Assembly: GCA_003176165.1 (NCBI GenBank) | Contig: PSRQ01000017.1 | Location: 1 to 32,852 of the forward strand | Reading direction: 5' to 3' | DNA length: 32,852 nucleotides | Origin: Candidatus Cerribacteria bacterium 'Amazon FNV 2010 28 9' | GTDB taxonomy: Bacteria; Patescibacteriota; Microgenomatia; UBA1400; UBA12028 | In this document: piece by piece, positions 1 through 10,149 of the stretch | Layout of the letters: the number at the start of each line of letters is the position of its first letter | Numbering within the stretch: position 1 is the first letter of the stretch | Program-made: the position numbers and the translations under genes | Notes under the pieces: model-generated | Told to the model about the DNA's origin: nothing | The model's database searches: none | The model's input: the letters and a program-made list of their open reading frames with translations, nothing else

Positions 1-2
1 TA

Positions 3-365
3 ACAAAGAGCAGCAAAGATGAGTTTACAGAAGCGGAAAGTACGGACAATGACTTTTTCCGTAATCTTGGTGAAAGTGGAATATTGGGAGTCATTGGATT
101 TTATGGACCAATTGCAATTTTCATGTGGGCGGCACTCAAAGCAATCCGAGTTGTGAAGAACCCAGTTGTTCTAGCATTCCTCTTTGGCATGATGGCAGGG
201 ACGGTAGGGCTTCTCCTCAATGGTGTGTTTATTGATGTCTTTGAAGCGTCGAAAGTAGCATTCCCGTATTGGAGTTTGGTGGGTGTTGGTCTTGCTGCGA
301 TCGAGGTTGAAACACGGAAGATGCAAGATTCCACAAAAATAAAAAAGCGAGAAACGAGAAAGTAG
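3..365 (+). CDS. C-terminus of O-antigen ligase/polymerase-like membrane protein (5' truncated by window)
   Basis: Open frame from the window edge; TKSSKDEFTEAESTDNDFFRNLGESGILGVIGFYGPIAIFMW followed by hydrophobic helices, resembling the C-terminal part of Wzy/O-antigen ligase proteins. Confidence 0.55.
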   Translation, partial: TKSSKDEFTEAESTDNDFFRNLGESGILGVIGFYGPIAIFMWAALKAIRVVKNPVVLAFLFGMMAGTVGLLLNGVFIDVFEASKVAFPYWSLVGVGLAAIEVETRKMQDSTKIKKRETRK

Positions 366-374
366 AGATTATGT

Positions 375-1865
375 ATGGTACAACTCAAGAAATTCTTCAA
401 TTGTGTTGCTTGTCTTCCGTTTAAAACTATTCTCATAGGACTGATCGCTCTTGCGTTTTGCGCTCGCTTATATAGGGTGACCAATCCTATTGCTGATTGG
501 CATGAATTTCGCCAAGCCGACACGGCCTCTGTTACTCGTGAGTATGTAAAGCATGGAATCAATTTATTAGTTCCCAAATATCAAGATTTGTCCAATATTC
601 AATCTGGTTCGGAACACAATGAGCAAGACAACGTGAATGGGTACCGAATGGTAGAGTTTCCAATCATGAATGCAGTTATTGCCTCTGTAATTAGATTGCA
701 GCCTGAATTTGATTGGCAATATTCTCTCGTGTTTGTTTCACGCATGTTCTCTATTGTTGCTTCTCTCGTCGCTCTTGTCTTTTTACTGTTTCTTGCTCGA
801 GATTGGTATGGAGATGCGGCGGCAATAGCGACAGGTATCTTTTTTGGATTTACTCCCTATGTGGTGTTTTATTCACGAACGGTATTGCCCGAACCTTTTT
901 TAGTGATGGGAATTGTGCTAGCAATGTGGGGATGTTGGAAGTATGTACAAACCCGCCATTGGGGTTATTTAGCTTTATGGATAGTTGCATTCGCATATGC
1001 TCTCCTCATGAAGCCGATGGCAGTTTTTGTACTGCCCGTTTTTGCGATTTTGATTCTCAATCGTTTTGGATGGAAATCCCTTCTTCATATTGAACTATAT
1101 ATTGGAGGATTCCTTTCAATAGTTCCGTTACTTTTGTGGCGGTGGTGGATCCAACGCTATTCGATTGGAATTCCCGTAAGCAATTGGTTGTACAACGGAA
1201 ACGGAATTAGGTTGCGTCCAGCTTGGTTTCGCTGGTTGTTTTATGAGCGATTAACAAAGTTAGTGTTTGGATTTGTTGGTGTCGTTCCATTTACTGTTGG
1301 TTTTTTTACTGCTGTGAAGCAGAAAAGTGCTCGCTTTGCACTCTGGATTTGGGGTGGCTCGATGTTGGCATATTTAGTCATTTTTGCGACAGGTAATGTG
1401 CAGCATGATTATTATCAATACATCATCTCTCCCTTCTTCTGTTTGACGGCTGGAGTTGGATTGGCACGGCTTTGGCAAGAGGCGGCAAAACGGCGAACAG
1501 AACTGTTGAGAATTGGATTAGTTTTTGGTGTTGTAATAATGTTTTTTCTTATGTGGCAACAGGTAAAGGGCTATTACAACGTCAATAATTGGGATATGGT
1601 GCATGCAGGGGAGGCGGCTGATAGGGTATTGCCGGCGAGTGCAAAAGTGATCGCTCCATATGATGGAGATACGGCATTTTTGTTTGCGACAAATCGGATC
1701 GGCTGGCCGATTGGATTTGCCATCGATCAAAAAATTGCCGAAGGAGCACAGTATTACGTGAGTTTAAACTACGATGATGAGACCAATGCGCTGATGAAAA
1801 AGTATACCGTTATCGCGCAAACAAAAGATTGGGTTATTATTGATTTGACTAGGCCAAAGAAATAA
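375..1865 (+). CDS. GT39/ArnT-like multi-pass membrane glycosyltransferase
   Basis: 496 aa, many TM segments, N-terminal DWHEFRQADTASVTREY motif typical of PMT/ArnT-like enzymes. Confidence 0.65.
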   Translation: MVQLKKFFNCVACLPFKTILIGLIALAFCARLYRVTNPIADWHEFRQADTASVTREYVKHGINLLVPKYQDLSNIQSGSEHNEQDNVNGYRMVEFPIMNAVIASVIRLQPEFDWQYSLVFVSRMFSIVASLVALVFLLFLARDWYGDAAAIATGIFFGFTPYVVFYSRTVLPEPFLVMGIVLAMWGCWKYVQTRHWGYLALWIVAFAYALLMKPMAVFVLPVFAILILNRFGWKSLLHIELYIGGFLSIVPLLLWRWWIQRYSIGIPVSNWLYNGNGIRLRPAWFRWLFYERLTKLVFGFVGVVPFTVGFFTAVKQKSARFALWIWGGSMLAYLVIFATGNVQHDYYQYIISPFFCLTAGVGLARLWQEAAKRRTELLRIGLVFGVVIMFFLMWQQVKGYYNVNNWDMVHAGEAADRVLPASAKVIAPYDGDTAFLFATNRIGWPIGFAIDQKIAEGAQYYVSLNYDDETNALMKKYTVIAQTKDWVIIDLTRPKK

Positions 1866-1896
1866 ATTTTCAATTTACGAATTTACAAACTCGTTT

Positions 1897-3099
1897 ATGA
1901 ATATTTTGATGTTAACTCCATACCTCCCATATCCGTTGGTTTCAGGTGGGCAAATTCGTACATATAACTTGTTAAAAAATTTGCATGGGAAACATACTAT
2001 TACTCTTTTTTGTTATATTCGCAAAGAAAAAGAACGACAGTATATTAAGCACCTCGAGCACTTTTGCTCAACAATCAGAGTGTTTAAACGTCGTCCAGTG
2101 TGGACCCCTCAAAATATTTTAAAATCGCAATTTTCTTTTAATCCGTTACTCATGACGATGTATTCTTCACAAGAATTGCAAGATGCGATCAAACAAGAGA
2201 TTGGTACTGGGAAATATGATTTGATTCATGCTGAAACGTTTTACATGATGCCAAATATCCCTAAGACTACACTACCAACCATTCTTGTGGTCCAAACTAT
2301 TGAACACCTCGGATACTTGGAATACACGAAGCGACATAAAAATCCCCTATTTAAACCATTTTTGTACTGGGATGTGACTAAAATAAAATATTGGGAAGAG
2401 AAATATTGGAAGCAGGCGACTCGACTTATCGCGATGAGTGATGAAGATCGTAAGTATATTCGTAAACGGATTCCTGATGTAGGGCCAATTGATGTGGTTG
2501 CCAATGGTGTGGATATTGATCACTTTCATGAAGTGAAAAAGCAACTGACGAAAGACTTTATCGTTCTTTTTGTTGGGACATTTAAATGGCTTCCCAATGT
2601 TGAAGCTGTTGAATACTTGGTGACAAAGGTTTGGAAGAAGATTATAGATCGTATACCAAACGCAAAATTGTGGATCGTGGGGAACTCACCAACACAGCGA
2701 ATTCTTGACCTCGCGCAAGGAGACCCAAGCATTATCGTAAAAGGGCGAGTAGATGATATTCGTGATGCATATAAACATGCCAACGTTTTACTCGCCCCTG
2801 TGTGGAGTGGAAAAGGGACGCGATATAAAATATTAGAAGCGATGGCAACCGATACGCCGATTGTTGCCACAAGTTTGGCTGTGGAAGGATTGGGTGTGGT
2901 CCCTGGAGTTCAGGCACTTGTCGCTAATGATGCGCAAGGATTAGCGGACCGTGTAATCTTGTTGTCCAACGATCGACAATTAGCAAAAACGTTGGCAAAA
3001 AATGGCAGTGAGCTTGTGAAAAAAGGATACAATTGGTCTTCAATTGCCAAAAAGCTTGATGAAATTTATATCCAAGTAGGATCGTATGGTCAATCTTGA
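1897..3099 (+). CDS. Glycosyltransferase family 4 (GT-B)
   Basis: PYPLVSGGQIRTYNLLKNL N-terminus and VLLAPVWSGKGTRYKILEAMATDTPIVAT C-terminal GT4 motif. Confidence 0.85.
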   Translation: MNILMLTPYLPYPLVSGGQIRTYNLLKNLHGKHTITLFCYIRKEKERQYIKHLEHFCSTIRVFKRRPVWTPQNILKSQFSFNPLLMTMYSSQELQDAIKQEIGTGKYDLIHAETFYMMPNIPKTTLPTILVVQTIEHLGYLEYTKRHKNPLFKPFLYWDVTKIKYWEEKYWKQATRLIAMSDEDRKYIRKRIPDVGPIDVVANGVDIDHFHEVKKQLTKDFIVLFVGTFKWLPNVEAVEYLVTKVWKKIIDRIPNAKLWIVGNSPTQRILDLAQGDPSIIVKGRVDDIRDAYKHANVLLAPVWSGKGTRYKILEAMATDTPIVATSLAVEGLGVVPGVQALVANDAQGLADRVILLSNDRQLAKTLAKNGSELVKKGYNWSSIAKKLDEIYIQVGSYGQS

Positions 3100-4000
3100 A
3101 ATTATTATTCTTAGCTACAATACAAGTGAGTTGACTTTGCGTGCTGCAAAAAGTGCGCTTGCTATTGCCGGCGCGAACGTAACGGTTGTAGACAATGCTT
3201 CTGTTGATGATACAGTGACAACTCTCGAGTCTTTGGGAAAGAAAGAAAAACGATTAAAAGTTATCGCGCTGCAAGACAACATTGGTTTTGCTGGTGGGAA
3301 TAATGTGGCTTTGCGTGAGTCAACAACTCCCTACATCATGCTCTTAAATAGTGACGCATATATTGAAGAAGCGAAGAGTATTGAACAACTCCTTACATAT
3401 ATGGATGAACATACCGAGGTTGGTATTGTTTCGCCACGCGTCAACCTTTCAAATGGGGAAATTGATCCTGCATCACATCGTGGATTTCCTACTCCATGGA
3501 ATGCTTTTACCTATTACAGTGGACTTGAAAAGCTCGTTACTTCTGTTCCCCCCCTTAATACGGAGGTGTTAAGGGCGGTATTTGGTGGATACCATCAAAC
3601 GTGGAAAAAGAAAAATGAAATTCATGAAGTTGGTGCGTGTACAGCTGCTGCAATGATTATTCGCAAAAAAACGATAGATGAGATAGGTTTGTTGGATGAG
3701 CGGTTCTTCATGTATGGCGAAGATTTGGATTGGTGTTATCGATGTTGGAAAAAGGGATGGAAAGTGGTGTATGACCCGCACGCGACTGTCATTCATGATA
3801 AACATTCATCCGGGTTGAAAAAGAAAACGATCCCACAAAACATCCATGCACATCACATTCAAAAGAGGACACACCATGCTTTTTATGATGCAATGAAGTT
3901 GTTTTATGACAAGCACTATCGGGAGAAGTATCCCGGATTTGTACGTTCCTTAACGTTTTTAGGAATCAGTATCGTTGAACAGGTCAAAAATAAGAGTTAG
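3086..4000 (+). CDS. Glycosyltransferase family 2 (rhamnosyltransferase-like)
   Basis: IILSYNTSELTLRAAKSAL, VVDNASVDDT, NIGFAGGNNVALRES, MYGEDLDWCYRCWKKGW; overlaps the upstream CDS by 14 nt. Confidence 0.88.
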   Translation: MVNLEIIILSYNTSELTLRAAKSALAIAGANVTVVDNASVDDTVTTLESLGKKEKRLKVIALQDNIGFAGGNNVALRESTTPYIMLLNSDAYIEEAKSIEQLLTYMDEHTEVGIVSPRVNLSNGEIDPASHRGFPTPWNAFTYYSGLEKLVTSVPPLNTEVLRAVFGGYHQTWKKKNEIHEVGACTAAAMIIRKKTIDEIGLLDERFFMYGEDLDWCYRCWKKGWKVVYDPHATVIHDKHSSGLKKKTIPQNIHAHHIQKRTHHAFYDAMKLFYDKHYREKYPGFVRSLTFLGISIVEQVKNKS

Positions 4001-4005
4001 GAAAT

Positions 4006-5148
4006 ATGATAAATGTATCCGACAGTACAGATATGCGACCGAAGGTTGGGGTTGATTGTCGCTTAAGTGGGATCAAACACGCTGGAATTGGTCGATATAT
4101 TGAAGAGCTTGTACACGTCGTAACCACTGATACCTCGATTCATTGGATTCTCTTCTTTGAAGAAGAACATCAACTTCCATGGGTTAGAGAATCTGATCAT
4201 ATTTCGATTCGCGTTGTTCCCATTCGCCACTATACTCTTCGCGAACAACTCATCATGCCTATTGTGTTTGGGAAAGAAAAATTAGACCTTTTGCATGTTC
4301 CACATTTTAATGTTCCCCTGTTATACAGAAAATTCTTTGTTGTCACGATTCATGATTTGCTCTGGCATGAACAACGTGGAAGTTATGTGACAACGTTGTC
4401 ACCCTTGGTCTATGGGATCAAGTATAGAGGATACCGATTTGTGACGAATTGGGCAATGACTCACTCGCAAGCGATTTTTGTTCCGGCTCGTACTGTTCAA
4501 CAATCAATCAAGCGATTAATGCCGTCCGTTGATGAACGCAAAATTCATGTTACGTACGAAGGAGTGGAGGAAAAGTGGTTTGAGAAGGAACAGGTATCAA
4601 GGAACAAGTATCAAGGAAGAAAGGAGAAAATTCTTTTTTATACTGGTTCGTTGTATCCCCACAAAAATGTACTGTTTGTGGTTCGCTCTTTGAAACAGTT
4701 ACCTGAGTATAAGTTGTATATTTCATCCTCACGTGATGTGTTTGTAGAACATTTTTTGAATGAAGTTAAAAAACACGGTTTGTCTGAACGTGTTATTCAT
4801 CTGGGAAGATTGAGTGATGATGAATTGAAAACCTGGTATGAAAAAGCATTCGCGTTGGTTCAATCGTCGCTTTCTGAAGGGTTTGGGTTGACAGGCATTG
4901 AAGCAATGGCTAGTGGATTACCCGTCCTTGCTTCTGATATTGCTATTTTCAAAGAAATTTATGGCAACGCGTTTATCGCATTTGATCCGCACAGTGAAGC
5001 GAGCCTTGTGAATGCTGTTCGACAATTGGAAAAGAGTGATTATCGTGCTTTGGTGAACAATGGAAAAAAGCAAGCACAGCGTTACAGTTGGCAGCGGATG
5101 GGAGAACAAACGCTTGGTGTGTACAAACAATTTCTTCAGCATGTATGA
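4006..5148 (+). CDS. Glycosyltransferase family 4 (GT-B)
   Basis: GVDCRLSGIKHAGIGRYIEEL, ILFYTGSLYPHKNV, SEGFGLTGIEAMASGLPVLAS. Confidence 0.88.
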   Translation: MINVSDSTDMRPKVGVDCRLSGIKHAGIGRYIEELVHVVTTDTSIHWILFFEEEHQLPWVRESDHISIRVVPIRHYTLREQLIMPIVFGKEKLDLLHVPHFNVPLLYRKFFVVTIHDLLWHEQRGSYVTTLSPLVYGIKYRGYRFVTNWAMTHSQAIFVPARTVQQSIKRLMPSVDERKIHVTYEGVEEKWFEKEQVSRNKYQGRKEKILFYTGSLYPHKNVLFVVRSLKQLPEYKLYISSSRDVFVEHFLNEVKKHGLSERVIHLGRLSDDELKTWYEKAFALVQSSLSEGFGLTGIEAMASGLPVLASDIAIFKEIYGNAFIAFDPHSEASLVNAVRQLEKSDYRALVNNGKKQAQRYSWQRMGEQTLGVYKQFLQHV

Positions 5149-6350
5149 AACAACCGAGTGTTGTGATCATCTATGACCGTGTGAATAAATTCGGTGGTGC
5201 CGAGCGTGTCTTGTTGGCGCTGCACGAACTCTTTCCACAGTCAGTGCTCATCACTTCTGTTTTTGATCCCTCAAAAGCACGTTGGGTTGGCAACTGGGAG
5301 GTACGGACGAGTTTCCTCCAACATGTCCCATTGGCCAAGGCACATCATGAATGGTTTGCACTTCTCATGCCGTTGGCGTTTGAATCACTTGATCTTCATA
5401 AATTTGATGTCATTATCTCTGTTACCAGTGAAGCAGCGAAGTATGTCATCACATCACCAATGCAATTACACATTTGTTATTGCCTCACCCCAACACGCTA
5501 CCTGTGGAGTCACACACAAGAATACGAAGGAAGGAGTTGGAGATGGGTGAAGCGTTTGTGTTTTAGTTGGCTTCGAAGTCGAGATTATATAGCAGCGCAG
5601 CGTCCCGATGTCATGATTCCGATTTCAACGTTGGTGAAAAAAAGAATTGAGAAATATTACAGCAGAAGTTGCATAGAAGTCGTGTATCCGCCGGTTGAGA
5701 TACCAAAAGTATCAAGTATTAAGTCACCTCAACGGCGACTCGCCGAGGAATCAGAGTATCAAGGGAAAATCAATTCAGTTGACAGATCAAGTTTCAAATT
5801 TCAAAACGATGCTGCTAGAAAACTAGAAACTAGAAACTATGTTCTTATCGTCTCGCGTTTGGTGCCATACAAAAAAGTGGATCTGGCGATTCAAGCATGT
5901 CTTCAGTTACATATACCACTTCATATGGTTGGAACAGGAAGTGATGAACAGCGGTTAAAGAAAATTGCCAATAAGAGTTCACTCATCACGTTTGTTGGAG
6001 CTGCAAGTGAACTACAATTAACTGGGGAATATGAAGGTGCTTTTTGTCTTCTTTGTCCCCAAGAAGAGGATTTTGGAATTGTAAGTGTCGAAGCTCAATC
6101 ATATGGAATTCCTGTTCTTTCGTATGCTAACAGTGGCATAGCGGAAACGATCATTGAGGGAAAAACAGGAATTTTATTTCCGGAACAAACGAGTGAGTCT
6201 CTGGTTGGTGCGATACAGAAAGCGCAGCAGATAAGTTGGGATCGGACCATAATTCAAAAAAACGCGCGTCGTTTTGACAAAAAGCTCTTCTTTGCAAAGA
6301 TGGAAAAAATCGTCTATGATGGCAAACGTAGTAAGGAGAACTATGAGTGA
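5145..6350 (+). CDS. Glycosyltransferase family 4 (WbaZ-like)
   Basis: Start taken at ATG 5145 (MKQPSVVIIYDRVNKFGGAERVLLAL), 4-nt overlap with upstream stop; VLIVSRLVPYKKVDLAIQA, EDFGIVSVEAQSYGIPVLSYANSG. Confidence 0.85.
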   Translation: MKQPSVVIIYDRVNKFGGAERVLLALHELFPQSVLITSVFDPSKARWVGNWEVRTSFLQHVPLAKAHHEWFALLMPLAFESLDLHKFDVIISVTSEAAKYVITSPMQLHICYCLTPTRYLWSHTQEYEGRSWRWVKRLCFSWLRSRDYIAAQRPDVMIPISTLVKKRIEKYYSRSCIEVVYPPVEIPKVSSIKSPQRRLAEESEYQGKINSVDRSSFKFQNDAARKLETRNYVLIVSRLVPYKKVDLAIQACLQLHIPLHMVGTGSDEQRLKKIANKSSLITFVGAASELQLTGEYEGAFCLLCPQEEDFGIVSVEAQSYGIPVLSYANSGIAETIIEGKTGILFPEQTSESLVGAIQKAQQISWDRTIIQKNARRFDKKLFFAKMEKIVYDGKRSKENYE

Positions 6351-7443
6351 TCTCTCACATACATATGTCGTTATTTTGGCTGGTGGGGGTGGAACCCGTC
6401 TCTGGCCCAAGAGTCGCAATGCTACGCCCAAGCAGTTTCTAAAGCTCTACACACAAAACACACTCATGCAGGATACATATCGCAGAGCGCGGTTTTTTGC
6501 AGATGCAGATCATATTCTCATCATCAGCAATGCTGACTATGTTGATGAGGTACGCAATGAGCTTCCAGAATTACCCCGTGAAAATATCATTGGTGAGCCA
6601 GCTAAACGCGAGACTGCTCCCGCGATGCTTCTTGGGGCACTCCTCGCATATAAGAAAGATCCAGATGCTGTGGTTGTCAACCTCGCAAGTGATCATATCG
6701 CAACCAATGAACAAGAGTTTCAACATGTCATTGAGACTGCCATTACAGTTGCTGCTCGGAAAAAAGATATCGTCACGGTGGGGATTACTCCAACATTCCC
6801 CCATTCGGGATTGGGATATATAGAGATTGATGGAGAAGTAGAGCATGTGAATCGTCTTCCTATTTTCCGCGTGGCAAATTTTACCGAAAAGCCAAATGTA
6901 GCCACTGCAAAAGCGTTTATCGCAACGGGTAAATATTTTTGGAATGCGTGTAATTACGTATGGAGTGCAGAGACGATCATTGAAGCGTTTCGTAAGTTGA
7001 GCCCTGCGATTTTAGAGCATATGTGTCCTATCTCTGATGCTATTGGAACACATGCTTTCCAATCAGCTCTTTTGAAGGCATATGAAGGTGTAGAAAAAAT
7101 CGCGATTGATTATGCGATCAGTGAAAAGGCTGATAATCTCGTCCTTATTCCAGGTGACTTTGGATGGAATGATATAGGTGATTGGAAAGTAGTCTATGAC
7201 CTCCAACATAAAAACGATGCAGGAAATGTGGTGATGAGTGAGTCAAAAAACGGTGAATTGGTTTGTCACGACTCCCACAATAATTTGATCCATACGCATG
7301 ACCGACTCATTGCATTGGTGGGGATGAACGATACAATTGTTATAGATACTGGGGAGATCATCTTAGTGATGCCCAAAGAACGCTCTCAAGATGTAAAGAA
7401 AGTAGTTGAAGGTCTCAAAGAAAAAGGAGAGCAGTACCTCTAA
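6343..7443 (+). CDS. manC: Mannose-1-phosphate guanylyltransferase
   Basis: VVILAGGGGTRLWPKSRNATPKQFLKL, EPAKRETAPAMLLGALL, GYIEIDGEV, FTEKPNVATAKAFIATGKYFWNA; SD aaggag upstream of ATG 6343. Confidence 0.9.
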   Translation: MSDLSHTYVVILAGGGGTRLWPKSRNATPKQFLKLYTQNTLMQDTYRRARFFADADHILIISNADYVDEVRNELPELPRENIIGEPAKRETAPAMLLGALLAYKKDPDAVVVNLASDHIATNEQEFQHVIETAITVAARKKDIVTVGITPTFPHSGLGYIEIDGEVEHVNRLPIFRVANFTEKPNVATAKAFIATGKYFWNACNYVWSAETIIEAFRKLSPAILEHMCPISDAIGTHAFQSALLKAYEGVEKIAIDYAISEKADNLVLIPGDFGWNDIGDWKVVYDLQHKNDAGNVVMSESKNGELVCHDSHNNLIHTHDRLIALVGMNDTIVIDTGEIILVMPKERSQDVKKVVEGLKEKGEQYL

Positions 7444-7459
7444 GTTTAGAACCGCACGT

Positions 7460-8083
7460 ATGATTACCTACGCTGAGCAGAAGAGAATATTGGATATCAT
7501 CGTGGCATTGGGCTTGCTTGTTCTCTTTTTACCCATTTGGATTATTGTTCCGATCTTAATTTCTATTGATTCACCAGGACCAATTATTTTTGTACACAAG
7601 CGTGTGGGAAAGTATGGAAAACCTATTTATTTGTATAAGTTTCGGTCGATGGTTAAAGATGCAGATGAGTTGCTCCATAGTAAAAATAGCGAACTTCTCA
7701 AACAGTTCAAAGCCGGTGATTGGAAGCTTGAGCATGATCCTCGCATTACAAAAGTCGGACGGATTTTGCGCTCTCTCACCATCGATGAGTTCCCGCAACT
7801 TTTCAACGTGTTGAAAGGTGAAATGAGTATTGTAGGACCTCGTCCCTACGTTGAAAAAGAATTGAAAGAACAACAAGAAAAATATCCACAAACGAAGCCT
7901 CTTGTCAAAGAAATCATGACCGTAAAGCCTGGGATTACGGGGCTTTGGCAAACTTCCGGACGCAACGAAGTGCCTTTCGTGGAGCGAGTGCGGTTGGATG
8001 TGGCGTACGTAAAAAAGCAAAGTATTTGGAATGATGTATACATCTTGTTGAAGACCCCCAAGGCAATGTTGTCCAAATGGTGA
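7460..8083 (+). CDS. Undecaprenyl-phosphate sugar phosphotransferase (bacterial sugar transferase)
   Basis: KRILDIIVALGLLVLFLPIWIIVPI, YKFRSMVKDADE, SLTIDEFPQLFNVLKGEMSIVGPRPY, KPGITGLWQTSGRN. Confidence 0.92.
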   Translation: MITYAEQKRILDIIVALGLLVLFLPIWIIVPILISIDSPGPIIFVHKRVGKYGKPIYLYKFRSMVKDADELLHSKNSELLKQFKAGDWKLEHDPRITKVGRILRSLTIDEFPQLFNVLKGEMSIVGPRPYVEKELKEQQEKYPQTKPLVKEIMTVKPGITGLWQTSGRNEVPFVERVRLDVAYVKKQSIWNDVYILLKTPKAMLSKW

Positions 8084-8093
8084 TGTTTTGAGT

Positions 8094-8122
8094 TTGAAAT
8101 TTAGTTCTGCGTTCTTTATGAT
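8094..8122 (+). promoter_or_regulatory. sigma70-type promoter TTGAAA-N17-TATGAT upstream of the DUF4012 gene
   Basis: TTGAAA 8094-8099, 17-nt spacer, TATGAT 8117-8122, then 6 nt to ATG 8129. Confidence 0.6.
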
Positions 8123-8128
8123 AGACGG

Positions 8129-10114
8129 ATGGCAGAAATTGGAACACCCCAACCCCAATCAAATACAGATGCGTTTGCGCGCGTTTTTCAAGAAAAAGCA
8201 GAAAAAAATCCATCTATGATACCGCAACAACCCTCAAAAAAATCTCGTAAAGGATTAAAAATTGCGGGTGGCATTATTGTTGCTTTGCTTATTGTTGCGG
8301 CGATTGTGGGTATTGCAGGATTCGTGATGGCGCAGAAAGTACTTGCCCTCAAAGGAAAGGTAGATGATCTGAAAGTTACAGGACAAGAAGCCTATGATGC
8401 GATCAAGACACAAAATCTCGTCCTTGCAGATCAAAAAATGCAAGCAGTAAAAACAAAATTTGATGCCGTTTCCACTGATTATCACTCCCTTGCTTGGTTG
8501 AATGCGATCCCATTTGCAAATAAGTATTATCAAGACGGCGTCCATGGAATCAATGCTGGAAGTGCTGGGATTGATGCAGCTCAAACACTGATCAAAGCAA
8601 TTGAGCCGTATGCGGATGTCTTGGGCTTCAAGGGACAAGGTTCATTTACCGGAGGAACTGCTGAAGATCGTATTACCAAGATTATTGAGACATTAGGCAA
8701 AGTCGGTCCGTCTATTGATACTGTTATCGCTGATCTGGATACGGTGAATAAAGAACTTTCCTATATCGATGAAAAGCGATATCCCGAAGAATTCCGAGGA
8801 ATTTCTCTGCGTAGTGATATCTTGAAAGCAAAGGACTATACCAATGGTGCTGCAACAGCGATTACACAAGCGAAGCCAATCATTGGAGTGCTTCCTGACT
8901 TAGCTGGTGGTACGACGCGCCGTAAATATCTAGTTCTCTTCCAAAATTCCGGAGAGCTGCGTCCGACTGGTGGTTTTATGACTGGCTATGCAATTCTCAA
9001 TGTTGATCAGGGAAAAGTAGAACCAGAAGCCAGTGGTGATATGTATGACCTGGATAATAAGTTCAAAAATAAGCCACCAATTCCTGCAATCCTTGCAAAG
9101 TATTTGACGACCGAAACAAAATGGAACTTACGTGATATGAACGTGTCTCCTGACTTTAAAGTTTCAATGGATACGTTTTACCAAAATTACGAAAAGGTTC
9201 CTGGTCAACCGACCAACTTTGATGGAATCGTCGCTGTTGATACACATTTCTTAGAAAGTTTAGTAAAAGTGTTGGGTCCTGTGCAAGTTGATAATTTTGG
9301 GACCTTTACCGCTGATACCGATAAACGCTGCGATTGCCCAAATATTTTCTACGAATTGTCAGAAATTGTTGACCGTCCGACTCCATATATTCGGGAAAAC
9401 CGTAAAGGAATATTGGGCCCAATGATGAAAGCAATTTTGACAAAGGCATACAGTGCTCCCAAACAACAATGGCCAGATTTATTTAGCACTGGTTGGAGTA
9501 ATGTCCAAGGAAAGCATATTCAAGTGTACTTGTTTAATCAAACTGAGCAAGCAGCTGCGGAGGCCATTAACGCAGCTGGTCGTATCCAACCGACTCCGAA
9601 TGGTAGCGATTATTTTGCCCTTGTCGATGCAAACCTCGCCGGTGCAAAGTCAAATTTCTTTGTCACTACCACTGTACAACATGATGTGGGCGCTCCTCAA
9701 AATGGCATGATTACAGAGACAGCAACGATTACATACAAGAATCCGTTTGCCGCAAGTAACTGTAACTTACAAGCAGGAGATCTGTGCTTAAACAGTCGCC
9801 TCAATGATTGGGTGCGATTGTACTTGCCAGAAGGGGCAAAAATGACGGATGAGAAAGGCTTTGATCAAGGGACCGCAACCGAATCCGAAGATCTTGGGCA
9901 TCATGTGATCAGTGGTGAGTTCCAGCTTGATCCAATGTCTCAAGCGAAAGTGATTGTGACGTATACCGTTCCCTATACGGATACCAAAACGTACCGGGTT
10001 CTCGTCCAAAAACAGGGTGGAACAGAAGATATTGTGCACAAATTCATCGTCAATAATGGTGATGAACAAGATGTGACGCTTAGTCAGGATCAAACAGTGC
10101 AAGTTAGTTTTTAG
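8129..10114 (+). CDS. DUF4012 domain-containing membrane-anchored protein
   Basis: Single N-terminal TM (GLKIAGGIIVALLIVAAIVGIAGFVMA), then RRKYLVLFQNSGELRPTGGFMTGYAILNVDQGKV characteristic of DUF4012. Confidence 0.85.
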   Translation: MAEIGTPQPQSNTDAFARVFQEKAEKNPSMIPQQPSKKSRKGLKIAGGIIVALLIVAAIVGIAGFVMAQKVLALKGKVDDLKVTGQEAYDAIKTQNLVLADQKMQAVKTKFDAVSTDYHSLAWLNAIPFANKYYQDGVHGINAGSAGIDAAQTLIKAIEPYADVLGFKGQGSFTGGTAEDRITKIIETLGKVGPSIDTVIADLDTVNKELSYIDEKRYPEEFRGISLRSDILKAKDYTNGAATAITQAKPIIGVLPDLAGGTTRRKYLVLFQNSGELRPTGGFMTGYAILNVDQGKVEPEASGDMYDLDNKFKNKPPIPAILAKYLTTETKWNLRDMNVSPDFKVSMDTFYQNYEKVPGQPTNFDGIVAVDTHFLESLVKVLGPVQVDNFGTFTADTDKRCDCPNIFYELSEIVDRPTPYIRENRKGILGPMMKAILTKAYSAPKQQWPDLFSTGWSNVQGKHIQVYLFNQTEQAAAEAINAAGRIQPTPNGSDYFALVDANLAGAKSNFFVTTTVQHDVGAPQNGMITETATITYKNPFAASNCNLQAGDLCLNSRLNDWVRLYLPEGAKMTDEKGFDQGTATESEDLGHHVISGEFQLDPMSQAKVIVTYTVPYTDTKTYRVLVQKQGGTEDIVHKFIVNNGDEQDVTLSQDQTVQVSF

Positions 10115-10149
10115 TAGCTATGGCGGAAAAGTAGTGTTTGACTAAATAG

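Noticed and set aside
7571-8158. 195-aa minus-strand ORF opposite the sugar transferase gene
   Set aside because: The plus strand encodes an unambiguous sugar transferase; no homology signal in the antisense translation.
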